Source: Aphodosoma sp045631465 (GTDB taxonomy: Bacteria; Bacteroidota; Bacteroidia; Bacteroidales; Paludibacteraceae). Taken from it: a DNA stretch of 24,992 bases. The notes under the pieces are model-generated. The model was given only the letters and a program-made list of their open reading frames with translations, did not search any database and was not told the DNA's origin. Both the position numbers and the translations under genes were made by a program. The DNA lies in assembly GCA_045631465.1 (NCBI GenBank), contig JAZQUV010000025.1, positions 1 through 24,992 on the forward strand. The letters run 5' to 3'. Positions 6,879 to 14,433 of the stretch are shown in pieces; the stretch's first letter is position 1; each line of letters starts with the position of its first letter.

Positions 6879-7835
6879 TCATTGTTGAGGTTCGGCAACG
6901 TTATCGCTAGGAATCTCTTTTGTGTGGTCGATGAATGTTTCGACTTGAGAGAATGAACGCGAACACTCGTCGGGAAGTGGCTGATATTTAGCAAATTTGA
7001 CTAAGTCGGCGAGACGTAATACGTCGGATAGGAGTTTTATTTCGTCTTTCTTTTCTCGAAGTTGTTTATTCTGACGGAATTCAGAGATTATGTCGTCGGT
7101 AGTCTGCTCCATTGCCTCAATTGTGTAGCGATTGTAGATATAACGACGTAGGATTTCGGTAAGTTCGGTGTAGTAGAGTTTGAATTGTTGCGACTGCCAG
7201 AGTTGTTTTTCTTTGAGAGCAAGAAGTTCGTCGTAGGCAATTTCGTGAGCTTTACGTGGGTCGATAATAGGCTGTGGCTCTTCGTCGACAACTTGCTTGC
7301 GTGATGCAAGATATTTTCGTACAAGAATGATTATCAATGCAATACATAATATAGCAAGTATCACATAGAGTACGATAGTGAAGATGTACATCCAATCGAT
7401 TGGGGCATTGTAGACTGCCTTGATGTCGGTGATAGCCTGCTGGGTGGTGTCGATTGGCATGTCGTGGATTTTGAGCGAAAGGGGATTTGTGATGTAGGTG
7501 TCTACCCCATCGGTTATCTCGAATCCTGGCATAAAGACTAGTGCCGAATCGAACGATGTAACGATGTATCTATTAGTGACTTGAAGCAGTCCGTTGTCGA
7601 GCTGGAGTGTGTCGGACGGTAGTGTTGAAACTAGCTCTAGATTAGTGACAACGGAATCGGAAAAGTGAGGGAATTGGAGTATGTGCCCTTGAGGTTGAGT
7701 GGCTTGGAGCGAGAGTTTAGTCTGCTGGCCTATGAAAAGTTGCACCGAGTCGATTGATGCCGACACGGTGATTTGGGCATATAGTGAGAGGACTCCAAAT
7801 AAGAGTGCTATGAGTGAGATAAATAACTTTTTCAT
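6879..7835 (-). CDS. Membrane-anchored Bat-cluster accessory protein of unknown function
   Basis: This 318-residue protein has a signal peptide (1-20, ending SLYAQ) and a beta-rich periplasmic part of about 125 residues reminiscent of the immunoglobulin-like modules of BatD (SVQLFIGQQTKLSLQA). One strong membrane helix lies near 148-172, followed by a positively charged stop-transfer (RKYLASRK) and a helical cytoplasmic region (about 195-300) containing Tyr- and Arg-rich segments such as LTEILRRYIYNRY. A gene with this architecture regularly sits between the DUF58 and batA genes in Bacteroidota, and some relatives are assigned to DUF4381. I infer that it bridges the cytoplasmic MoxR/DUF58 pair and the periplasmic VWA proteins. 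Its stop-to-start distance from the DUF58 gene is 2 nt. Confidence 0.75.
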   Translation of the reverse strand: MKKLFISLIALLFGVLSLYAQITVSASIDSVQLFIGQQTKLSLQATQPQGHILQFPHFSDSVVTNLELVSTLPSDTLQLDNGLLQVTNRYIVTSFDSALVFMPGFEITDGVDTYITNPLSLKIHDMPIDTTQQAITDIKAVYNAPIDWMYIFTIVLYVILAILCIALIIILVRKYLASRKQVVDEEPQPIIDPRKAHEIAYDELLALKEKQLWQSQQFKLYYTELTEILRRYIYNRYTIEAMEQTTDDIISEFRQNKQLREKKDEIKLLSDVLRLADLVKFAKYQPLPDECSRSFSQVETFIDHTKEIPSDNVAEPQQ

Positions 7836-7837
7836 AA

Positions 7838-8707
7838 TTAATTACGCATTTTGAAGAGGCGCATTAGGGCTTTGACGTAGTCTTCGCTTGCTTCCATTGA
7901 GACACTGTCGATGCCGGCTTTAGATATCATTTGTTGGAACTTGAGGCGTCGTTCGTCCCAAATGTTTTTGTACATCATGCGTACTTTACGCGATGAGGTG
8001 TCGACCCAAAGGCGTTCGCCTGTTTCGGCATCTTTCATCTTGATGAGACCGACGTCGGGGAGCTCGGCATCGCGACGGTCGTAGATTTGGAAGGCAACGA
8101 GGTCGTGTTTGCGATTGGCTATTGTGAGTGTGTCTTGCGCAAGGTTGTCATCGATAAAGTCGCTGATAATGAATGCAGTTGAGCGTTTTTTGATGACGTT
8201 GGTGAAATAGCGCAATGCCATTGAGATGTCGGTTGTTGTGCTTTCGGGCTGAAAGTCGATGAGTTCGCGAATGATGTAGAGGATGTGTTTACGTCCCTTT
8301 TGTGGTGGTATGAATTTTTCGATTTTGTCGCTAAAGAATATGACGCCAATCTTGTCGTTGTTTTGGATGGCAGAAAAGGCAAGCGTTGCGGCAAGTTCGG
8401 TGATAACATCCTGTTTCATAGCAGATATTGTACCGAATTGGCGCGATGCAGAGACGTCGATGAGGAGCATGACGGTGAGTTCGCGCTCTTCTTCGAATAC
8501 TTTAACAAAAGGGCGTTGGAAGCGTGCTGTGACGTTCCAATCGATAGTGCGGATTTCGTCGCCATATTGATATTCGCGCACTTCGGAGAATGTCATACCT
8601 TTGCCTTTGAAGGCGGTATGATATTCACCGGCAAATATGTTTTTGGATAGTCCGCGTGTTTTTATTTCGATTTGGCGAACTTTTTTTAATAATTCACTTG
8701 TTTCCAA
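7838..8707 (-). CDS. DUF58-family protein partner of MoxR
   Basis: This 289-residue soluble protein carries the DUF58 signature VREYQYGDEIRTIDWNVTAR (43-62), then a VWA-like fold with LLIDVSAS (81-88; D84, S86, S88). Unlike many DUF58 proteins it has no N-terminal membrane helices, so it should be cytoplasmic. DUF58 proteins almost always accompany MoxR AAA+ ATPases and are taken to be their adaptors or substrates, possibly helping metal insertion into VWA domains. It is co-transcribed with moxR across a 168-bp spacer that contains a duplicated palindrome, and is closely followed by the accessory gene. The function is inferred from family and context. Confidence 0.88.
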   Translation of the reverse strand: METSELLKKVRQIEIKTRGLSKNIFAGEYHTAFKGKGMTFSEVREYQYGDEIRTIDWNVTARFQRPFVKVFEEERELTVMLLIDVSASRQFGTISAMKQDVITELAATLAFSAIQNNDKIGVIFFSDKIEKFIPPQKGRKHILYIIRELIDFQPESTTTDISMALRYFTNVIKKRSTAFIISDFIDDNLAQDTLTIANRKHDLVAFQIYDRRDAELPDVGLIKMKDAETGERLWVDTSSRKVRMMYKNIWDERRLKFQQMISKAGIDSVSMEASEDYVKALMRLFKMRN

Positions 8708-8737
8708 TATGGTCGTAGGGTTGATTATTTATGGTTG

Positions 8738-8758
8738 ATACACACTGAGAGTGTGTAT
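8738..8758. repeat. 21-bp palindrome, copy 1 (moxR-DUF58 spacer)
   Basis: Perfect 9-bp arms ATACACACT and AGTGTGTAT surround GAG. An identical copy lies 93 bp away at 8831-8851. Flanking bases differ (TTG before this copy, TTTTG after), so the identity is confined to the palindrome plus one or two bases. It sits about 30 nt upstream of the DUF58 start. Confidence 0.85.
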
Positions 8759-8830
8759 TTTGAAAGTAAGGCGAAGGTTGCTTGCAGGTTGCTGTATAGT
8801 ATATTTAAAATTTGGTGCCCGTCGAAAGGA

Positions 8831-8851
8831 ATACACACTGAGAGTGTGTAT
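8831..8851. repeat. 21-bp palindrome, copy 2 (moxR-DUF58 spacer)
   Basis: This is the second identical copy of the 9-3-9 palindrome, 25 nt beyond the moxR stop on the transcript. As RNA it would form a 9-bp stem with a 3-nt loop, followed on minus by TCCTTTCG without a U run, so it is not a standard terminator. Confidence 0.85.
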
Positions 8852-8875
8852 TTGGCGAGAGCAAATTTTTAACTA

Positions 8876-9874
8876 CTAAGGCACTTCGACTGCGTTGAGG
8901 ATTTCGTTGATAATTTCTTCAGAGGTCATGTTGTTAGCTTCGGCTTCGTAAGATAGTCCGATGCGATGACGAAGGACGTCGTGACAAACAGCGCGGACAT
9001 CCTCTGGGATAACGTAACCGCGGCGTTTGATGAAGGCATAGGCGCGAGCAGCAAGTGCAAGATTGATAGATGCACGTGGTGATGCTCCGAAAGATATCAT
9101 GTTTTTGAGGTTTTTGAGACCATAATCCTCAGGGAAACGTGTTGCAAATACGAGGTCGACAATGTAGCGTTCGATTTTTTCGTCCATATAGACTTCGCGA
9201 ACGACTTTGCGTGCTTCGACGATGTCTTCTACTTTGAGAATTGGTTTAACTTGTTGGAAACCACCTTTGAGGTGAGCAGACACGATTTGACGCTCTTCTT
9301 CGCGTTGTGGGTATGTGATTACGACTTTAAGCATGAAACGGTCAACTTGCGCCTCTGGGAGTGGATATGTTCCTTCTTGCTCGATAGGGTTTTGAGTGGC
9401 GAGCACGAGGAATGGATTAGGAAGAGGGAATGTTTCTTCGCCGATTGTGACTTGATGCTCTTGCATTGCCTCAAGGAGAGCACTTTGCACTTTGGCTGGG
9501 GCACGGTTAATCTCGTCGGCAAGGACGAAATTGGCGAAGATTGGACCTTTTTTGATGTCGAAATTCTCGTTCTTTTGACTGTAAATCATTGTACCTACTA
9601 CATCGGCAGGCAAGAGGTCGGGGGTGAATTGGATACGACTATAGTCGGCATCGATGAGTTGTGAGAGGGTTTTGATTGCTAATGTTTTAGCCAAACCTGG
9701 CACACCTTCGAGTAGAACGTGACCGTCTGACAATAAGCCAATTAGAAGTGATTCGACTAGATGTTTTTGCCCTACGATTGTTTGATTCATACCCATTACG
9801 AGGGCATCAACAAAGGCACTTTGACGCTCGATGCGTTCGTTTAATTCTCTAATATCAACTGTGTTGAGACTCAT
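8876..9874 (-). CDS. moxR: MoxR-family AAA+ ATPase
   Basis: This 332-residue cytoplasmic ATPase has Walker A GVPGLAKT (57-64), Walker B LADEIN (118-123), sensor 1 ATQNP (159-163), an arginine-finger region EAQVDRF (174-180) and sensor 2 GASPR (263-267). The protein has the full MoxR length. MoxR ATPases act as chaperones, using ATP to mature partner complexes, usually together with DUF58 and VWA proteins, as encoded here. It is the first gene of the bat cluster: a terminator lies directly upstream (9902-9949), with a candidate -7 box in its loop. The start was chosen because the ATG at 9872-9874 precedes a full N-terminal helix and no earlier start fits between it and the terminator. Confidence 0.93.
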   Translation of the reverse strand: MSLNTVDIRELNERIERQSAFVDALVMGMNQTIVGQKHLVESLLIGLLSDGHVLLEGVPGLAKTLAIKTLSQLIDADYSRIQFTPDLLPADVVGTMIYSQKNENFDIKKGPIFANFVLADEINRAPAKVQSALLEAMQEHQVTIGEETFPLPNPFLVLATQNPIEQEGTYPLPEAQVDRFMLKVVITYPQREEERQIVSAHLKGGFQQVKPILKVEDIVEARKVVREVYMDEKIERYIVDLVFATRFPEDYGLKNLKNMISFGASPRASINLALAARAYAFIKRRGYVIPEDVRAVCHDVLRHRIGLSYEAEANNMTSEEIINEILNAVEVP

Positions 9875-9901
9875 AATATATTGTTTTTTTTGATTTTATC
9901 T

Positions 9902-9949
9902 AAAAAATAATTATTCGAGTGCAAATTTAACATTTTACACCCGAATAAT
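9902..9949 (-). terminator. Intrinsic terminator of the ftsY-rimO-HU unit
   Basis: On the minus RNA, arms at 9949-9934 and 9925-9910 form a 16-bp stem with two G-U wobbles. The outer 8 bp ATTATTCG/CGAATAAT are perfect. The stem is followed by TTA and a run of six T (plus A run 9902-9907). On plus the two wobble positions become mismatches, so the signal is oriented for minus. It lies 48 nt after the stop of the HU-LysM gene. Confidence 0.8.
9922..9929 (-). promoter_or_regulatory. Candidate moxR -7 promoter box inside the terminator loop
   Basis: Minus TAAATTTG matches TAnnTTTG exactly and would start transcription near 9914, about 40 nt before the moxR ATG. No TTTG is present 19-21 nt upstream, so the -33 half is missing or degenerate. 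The box overlaps the loop and inner stem of the terminator. Confidence 0.4.
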
Positions 9950-9997
9950 CATAATATGTTCCGTTAAAAAATGTTTGTTTTAGAATTATTTAACAAG

Positions 9998-11398
9998 TTA
10001 ACGGATTTGTTTCTTTACATAGACATCGTGGAGGTATCGTGCATAGTCGATACATTGTTGATTATTAACATCAATCAACTCTGGATCAAGCTTAGGTATG
10101 CGTAATTTTGTGCCTATTCGTATCGAATTTGGATTGGATATTACGTCGCGATTTGCCTCGTAGATATACACCCAAAAATCTTTATGTCCGTATTGTTTTA
10201 AAGAGATATATGTGAGTCGACTGCCTTCATTAAGAGTCACTGTATCAATATACTCGGTATACTCGCGAGTACGGTTGAATAAGTCTGGGAATTGTGCATT
10301 GTAGATAGACGAAGTTGTATCGATTTGAGGAAGAATAGTTTCTTCGACAATTGCAATCTCGACAATAGTATCAATAGTATCAATAATCTCACTCACAAAA
10401 TTCTGTTCGACACCTAAAAGTTTTTCTTCTGATTGATTGACAGATTCGATGTCGGACTCTGTATTTGTTATATTTTCTGTAATTATAGGTTCTTGTTCAG
10501 ATTCTGCAATAAAGAAATTGCGATTTTGATAGAACAAGAGGGCAACTATAGACAAAAATAAAACAACTGAAAGTGAAACCCATCCCCAAGACATTTTGCG
10601 TTTAGGGATAGTATCCTCGCTATTAATCTCGGCAACAATATCACGCGCCGACACGGCAGTTGTTGCTGTTGTATCATCCTCTGATATAGGCACTTTAGAT
10701 TCCTCAGTAGAAGGTTTTGGCAACTCGACTACGACTTGTGTTTCGGTTGCTTCTTGTGTACCTTCTTGTGAAGTTTCTTGCAACTCTTCTTGAGTCTCAA
10801 TTGGAGACTCTTTTTCTGTATTGATTTGAACTACTTCTGATGATGAAACTTCTGCGATTGGACTCTCTACAGGTATAATTTCCTCTATTTCTTGTTCTCC
10901 TCCTCCAAGCGACTGTATATCAGCAAGAATATCTTTAAGTTCCATTGCTTGTTCAACCAATTTTTGCAATGGTTCATCGATAGGTTCTTCTGTTATTGCT
11001 ACATTTAGCGCATCAATTGAATTATCGTTTGTCTCATGATTTTTTGCTACAGTTGCATTATCAACAGAAAGTGCGACGTCATCATCGAGTTCTATAGTTT
11101 CGAGATGTGCTAAAGGTTCGTTGATTTTATCACGAAGTATAGCATCGGGCGTAAATGTTAATTTGTAGTGTTCTGCGATTTGAATCTCCTTGCCTGTATT
11201 GACATTAACACTTTTACGAGCCTCTACAGTGACAAGTTTAAATGTACCTAATCCATTAATTTTAACAGATTTGTCATTAAGCAATGCCTCTTCGAAAACA
11301 GATTGAAAGGCTTCGGCAAATGCTGTAGTCGCATCCTTATCAAGCCCCATCTGCTTGCGAAAAGCGGACAATATTGTAGAATTAGTTATCTTTGTCAT
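9998..11398 (-). CDS. HU-domain protein with membrane anchor and C-terminal LysM-like domain
   Basis: The protein has 466 residues in four parts. Residues 1-95 are an HU/IHF-type DNA-binding fold with the characteristic KINGLGTFKLVTVEAR and a beta-arm ending HYKLTFTPDAILRDKIN. Residues 96-265 are a long acidic, low-complexity linker. PKRK (265-268) then a single membrane helix (about 271-290) follow. Residues 388-436 look like LysM (GSRLTYISLKQYGHKDFW, then NPNSIRIGTKLRIPKL). The positive-inside rule places HU in the cytoplasm and LysM in the periplasm. LysM binds N-acetylglucosamine polymers, so the protein may link the nucleoid to peptidoglycan; this is an inference. A strong Shine-Dalgarno AGGAGG (11403-11408) precedes the ATG. 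It is the last gene of its unit, 12 nt after the small HU gene. Confidence 0.85.
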   Translation of the reverse strand: MTKITNSTILSAFRKQMGLDKDATTAFAEAFQSVFEEALLNDKSVKINGLGTFKLVTVEARKSVNVNTGKEIQIAEHYKLTFTPDAILRDKINEPLAHLETIELDDDVALSVDNATVAKNHETNDNSIDALNVAITEEPIDEPLQKLVEQAMELKDILADIQSLGGGEQEIEEIIPVESPIAEVSSSEVVQINTEKESPIETQEELQETSQEGTQEATETQVVVELPKPSTEESKVPISEDDTTATTAVSARDIVAEINSEDTIPKRKMSWGWVSLSVVLFLSIVALLFYQNRNFFIAESEQEPIITENITNTESDIESVNQSEEKLLGVEQNFVSEIIDTIDTIVEIAIVEETILPQIDTTSSIYNAQFPDLFNRTREYTEYIDTVTLNEGSRLTYISLKQYGHKDFWVYIYEANRDVISNPNSIRIGTKLRIPKLDPELIDVNNQQCIDYARYLHDVYVKKQIR

Positions 11399-11402
11399 AA
11401 AT

Positions 11403-11408
11403 CCTCCT
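11403..11408 (-). promoter_or_regulatory. Strong Shine-Dalgarno of the HU-LysM gene
   Basis: Minus AGGAGG ends 4 nt before the ATG at 11396-11398. Such matches are uncommon in Bacteroidota and in this window are seen clearly only here and before rpmG. It falls in the 12-nt gap after the small HU gene. Confidence 0.7.
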
Positions 11409-11410
11409 CA

Positions 11411-11695
11411 CTACTTTACATCTGATTTATATTTATTTTTCAAACCCACTGAAGGTTTGAAATTTAAAGTCAATTTAGGTGGCACAAGCATACGTTTTTT
11501 CGTAGAAGGGTTGACGATAATGCGTTGTTCTTTTTGCTTAACTTCAAAGTTGCCTATAGATAAGAATGGCAATTCGTCACATTCATCGAACTGCTGCTGC
11601 AAATTATCAATGTAACCTTTTATTAGCTCGGCAGTTTGCTTTTGAGATATGCCCAAACGCTTAGCCAATTCGGTTTGAAATTCTTTATTATTCAT
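11411..11695 (-). CDS. Small HU/IHF-family DNA-binding protein
   Basis: This 94-residue protein has the HU plan: N-terminal helical dimerisation region (EFQTELAKRLGISQKQTAELIKGYID split over two helices), then FLSIGNFEVKQKEQR and a beta-arm with VNPSTKKRMLVPPKLTLNF. HU proteins bend DNA as dimers. The Pro-containing arm (NPSTKKRMLVPP) fits the DNA-intercalating loop. The sequence departs from housekeeping HU by an acidic DECDELP insertion before the first strand. It overlaps the rimO stop by 8 bp and is followed by the HU-LysM gene, so the two could form a heterodimer or compete for partners. Confidence 0.82.
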   Translation of the reverse strand: MNNKEFQTELAKRLGISQKQTAELIKGYIDNLQQQFDECDELPFLSIGNFEVKQKEQRIIVNPSTKKRMLVPPKLTLNFKPSVGLKNKYKSDVK

Positions 11696-12986
11696 ATGTT
11701 ACTTCGCCATAAAGGTCATACATGTCTGACTCTGTGATTTTTACTTGATAGAAGTTACCTATCTCGAGTTTCTCTGTTTTGGTTATCAACACCTCACCAT
11801 CAACATCGGGAGAATCGAACTCAGTACGACCCACATAAAAATCGTCTTCTTCACGATCAACTATAACTTTAAGAGTTTGTCCAACTTTTTGAGCATTTAT
11901 TTCCTCTGAAATAGTAGCCTGCAACTCCATCAAGGCATCTACACGTTGTTGTTTAACTTCTTGTGGCACATCGTCTTGATAATTTAAATTAGAATATGTA
12001 CCGTCTTCATCGGAATATGCAAATGCACCCATACGCTCGAAACGCATATCACGAACAAATTGTAGCAATTCTTCGAAATCTTGTTCTGTTTCGCCTGGAT
12101 GTCCTACAAGGAGAGTTGTACGAAGGTGAATACCTGGGACTTCTTCGCGCAAACGACGCACAAATGCATAGGTTTCGTCCTTTGTCACATTACGACGCAT
12201 AAGAGAAAGAACATTGTTGGAAATGTGTTGCAATGCAACATCCATATAGGCACAAACATTTGCATTATCGCGCATTACATCAAGAAGTTCGTATGGGAAT
12301 TGGTTTGGATAACCATAGTGCAAACGTAGCCATTCGACTCCTGGGATATTAGCAAGGGTTTGGACTAATTCGGCTAATTTGTTAGTCTTATATAGGTCGT
12401 AACCATAAAAAGTTAGGTCTTGAGCTATAAGTTGAAATTCTTTAACTCCCTGTTTAACAAGCAATTTTACTTCATCGACAATAGATTCAATTGTACGAGA
12501 TTTATATTTGCCTGTGATAATTGGAATTGCACAATAGGAACAAGTACGATTACATCCTTCGGCTATTTTTACATAGGCATAATGAGAAGGAGTCGTAATA
12601 ACTCTTTGATTTTCTGTCTTTATTGAATCTTGGAATAGATCTTCTGCCAAATGTTCCCAGTCGAATTTGCCGTAATAGGCATCAACTTCGGGAATTTCGG
12701 ATTTCAACTCGTCGCGATAGCGTTCGGAGAGACACCCCATGACAATGAGTTTGCCTATTTTGCGACGTTTTTTAGCTTGAGCCATAGAGAGAATCATATC
12801 AATAGATTCTTCTTTTGCATCGCCAATAAAACCACATGTATTAATTATTACATATTCTCCCTTTACGTCTGTGGAATCATGAAATACATTAAACCCACGA
12901 GCCGCAAATTGCGCCATCACTCGCTCTGAATCAACAAGATTCTTGGAACATCCAAGCGATATTATATCTACTCTGTTTTTTATCAT
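11688..12986 (-). CDS. rimO: RimO, ribosomal protein S12 methylthiotransferase
   Basis: This 432-residue radical-SAM enzyme adds a methylthio group to the conserved Asp of ribosomal protein S12. The N-terminal domain has the three cluster cysteines C13 (SLGCSKN), C51 (NTCGF) and C85 (MGCLSER). The radical SAM motif CNRTCSYC gives C145, C149 and C152. A TRAM domain occupies about 365-432. SLGCSKNLVDSE distinguishes RimO from MiaB. The protein has full family length. It begins 10 nt after ftsY, and its stop overlaps the small HU start by 8 bp, which points to translational coupling. Confidence 0.95.
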   Translation of the reverse strand: MIKNRVDIISLGCSKNLVDSERVMAQFAARGFNVFHDSTDVKGEYVIINTCGFIGDAKEESIDMILSMAQAKKRRKIGKLIVMGCLSERYRDELKSEIPEVDAYYGKFDWEHLAEDLFQDSIKTENQRVITTPSHYAYVKIAEGCNRTCSYCAIPIITGKYKSRTIESIVDEVKLLVKQGVKEFQLIAQDLTFYGYDLYKTNKLAELVQTLANIPGVEWLRLHYGYPNQFPYELLDVMRDNANVCAYMDVALQHISNNVLSLMRRNVTKDETYAFVRRLREEVPGIHLRTTLLVGHPGETEQDFEELLQFVRDMRFERMGAFAYSDEDGTYSNLNYQDDVPQEVKQQRVDALMELQATISEEINAQKVGQTLKVIVDREEDDFYVGRTEFDSPDVDGEVLITKTEKLEIGNFYQVKITESDMYDLYGEVTYE

Positions 12987-12996
12987 CGTCTATTGA

Positions 12997-13953
12997 TTAG
13001 TTTTCTCCAAAAAGTGTTTCTACAAAGGCTTCTTTATTGAAAACTTGGAGGTGCTCCATGCCTTCACCTAACCCAATATAACGCACTGGGATTTTGAATT
13101 GGTCGGAAATACCGAGCACTACCCCGCCTTTGGCTGTACCATCGAGTTTTGTAATAGCAAGAGATGTAACCTGTGTTGCTTTGGTGAATTGTTTGGCTTG
13201 TTCAAAAGCATTTTGACCTGTAGAGCCATCAAGAACAAGCATTACGTCGTGTGGTGCATTAGGAATAACTTTTTGCATTACGTTTTTAATTTTTGTCAAC
13301 TCATTCATCAAACCGACTTTGTTATGAAGACGTCCGGCTGTATCGATAATGACAACATCAGCACCATTAGCTTTTGCAGAAGCAAGAGTATCATAAGCGA
13401 CAGAGGCTGGGTCGGAACCCATTTGTTGTTTGACAACTGGCACACCTACGCGTTCACCCCAAATAACGAGTTGCTCGACGGCTGCAGCACGGAATGTGTC
13501 AGCTGCTCCGAGATAGACTTTTTTACCTGCTTTTTTGAATTGATATGCGAGTTTACCAATTGTTGTGGTTTTACCTACACCATTAACGCCAACGACCATA
13601 ATCACATAAGGAGTTTCTGGCAATGTAGATTCAAATGAAATTTGATTATCAGTATTATTTTCTGCAAGAAGTTGGCATATTTCGTCTTTCAACACATGAT
13701 TGAGTTCGTCAGTACCAACATACTTATCGCGAGCAACACGCTGCTCTATACGTTCGATAATACGAATTGTTGTTTCTACACCAACATCCGAGGTAACAAG
13801 AACTTCTTCAAGATTGTCAAGCACATCTGCATCGACTTTATCTTTACCCATTACAGCTCTCTTAATCTTACCAAAAACGCTTTCTTTGGTTTTTTGGAGT
13901 CCATTGTCTAGAGTTTCTTTTTTCTCTTTTGTAAAAAAACTAAAAATACCCAT
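12997..13953 (-). CDS. ftsY: FtsY, signal recognition particle receptor GTPase
   Basis: This 318-residue SRP GTPase has G1 GVNGVGKTT (122-130), the DTFRAAAVEQL motif (152-162), G3 DTAGR (204-208) and G4/G5 TKLDGTAKGG (268-277). The N domain is short (about 20-100), and the acidic A domain seen in Escherichia coli FtsY is nearly absent, as is usual for Bacteroidota; an amphipathic N-terminus (MGIFSFFTKEKKE) may mediate membrane contact. It receives ribosome-SRP complexes at the membrane and hands nascent chains to SecYEG. It is the first gene of a unit with rimO and two HU genes, and a -7 box lies at 14001-14008. Confidence 0.95.
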   Translation of the reverse strand: MGIFSFFTKEKKETLDNGLQKTKESVFGKIKRAVMGKDKVDADVLDNLEEVLVTSDVGVETTIRIIERIEQRVARDKYVGTDELNHVLKDEICQLLAENNTDNQISFESTLPETPYVIMVVGVNGVGKTTTIGKLAYQFKKAGKKVYLGAADTFRAAAVEQLVIWGERVGVPVVKQQMGSDPASVAYDTLASAKANGADVVIIDTAGRLHNKVGLMNELTKIKNVMQKVIPNAPHDVMLVLDGSTGQNAFEQAKQFTKATQVTSLAITKLDGTAKGGVVLGISDQFKIPVRYIGLGEGMEHLQVFNKEAFVETLFGEN

Positions 13954-14000
13954 AATTATGATTGAGTTTTATGTTTTTAGAATTAAATATTATGAACAAG

Positions 14001-14031
14001 CAAAGTTACAAAAAATTATTGAGACTACATA
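14001..14031 (-). promoter_or_regulatory. Promoter of the ftsY-rimO-HU unit
   Basis: Minus TAACTTTG (plus CAAAGTTA, 14001-14008) is a perfect -7 box. The -33 position, 19 nt away, reads TATG (plus CATA, 14028-14031) instead of TTTG. Transcription would start near 13994, about 40 nt before ftsY. Confidence 0.55.
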
Positions 14032-14201
14032 ATTTTAATTAAGGTATTTTTACTTTTGAAGCAATTTACCTTTAAATGCAAGCTAGATCGACAAACACCC
14101 ATATAAAACATATATCAGTCTTCTTCGGCATACTTTGCTTGAAGATTGCTATTATATAGGATAAATTCTAGGTCATAAATAGAGACTGCTAGCATACACA
14201 T

Positions 14202-14237
14202 AAAAAGAGAGGTATGCAGATTCTATCTACATACCTC
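14202..14237 (-). terminator. Intrinsic terminator of the rpmB-rpmG-DUF4295 unit
   Basis: GAGGTATG (14209-14216) pairs with CATACCTC (14230-14237), and AGAT/ATCT extends the stem after a single mismatch. On minus the hairpin is followed by TCT and five T (plus A run 14202-14206). It lies about 30 nt after the DUF4295 stop. Confidence 0.8.
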
Positions 14238-14267
14238 AACAATTATATTTGTTCGCTTATTGCAAAA

Positions 14268-14420
14268 TTATTTTGCGAAATAGTCTTTAACTTTTTCGTT
14301 AAGAACGATTTCTTCTGCGAAAATGTACGCACCAGTTTTTGGTGATTTCACCATTTTGATAACTTTAGAGAATCCACGACCCTCACCTTTTTGCATAGAT
14401 GCAACCGCTTTCTTTGCCAT
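14268..14420 (-). CDS. DUF4295 family small protein
   Basis: This 50-residue basic protein begins MAKKAVASMQKGEGRGFSKV and ends VKDYFAK. It matches the DUF4295 family, which in Bacteroidota is encoded directly after rpmB and rpmG, as here. Conserved features visible are the KKAVASMQ start, a Lys-rich middle (KMVKSPKTG) and the YIFAEEIV segment. Its high charge and position suggest a ribosome-associated or structural ribosomal role, but no function is proven. The stop (TAA, 14268-14270) and start (ATG, 14418-14420) were read directly from the sequence. It lies 13 nt after rpmG and 30 nt before the terminator. Confidence 0.88.
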   Translation of the reverse strand: MAKKAVASMQKGEGRGFSKVIKMVKSPKTGAYIFAEEIVLNEKVKDYFAK

Positions 14421-14433
14421 AGTATTCTAAGAA

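Larger units (their letters stand above)
13954..14267. other. 314-bp spacer between ftsY and the DUF4295 gene
   Basis: The spacer holds the ftsY promoter candidate (14001-14031), the terminator of the rpmB unit (14202-14237) and an 8-bp hairpin with one G-U pair (CAGTCTTC 14116-14123, GAAGATTG 14141-14148) of unknown meaning. No coding frame of convincing quality is present. The remainder is AT-rich and featureless. Confidence 0.6.

Noticed and set aside
8285..8650. 121-residue plus-strand frame inside the DUF58 gene
   Set aside because: It is the antisense shadow of a gene with a clear DUF58 signature.
14155..14165. Match to the 11-bp repeat unit (TATAGGATAAA) in the ftsY spacer
   Set aside because: It is a single isolated copy in AT-rich DNA; chance is the simplest explanation.
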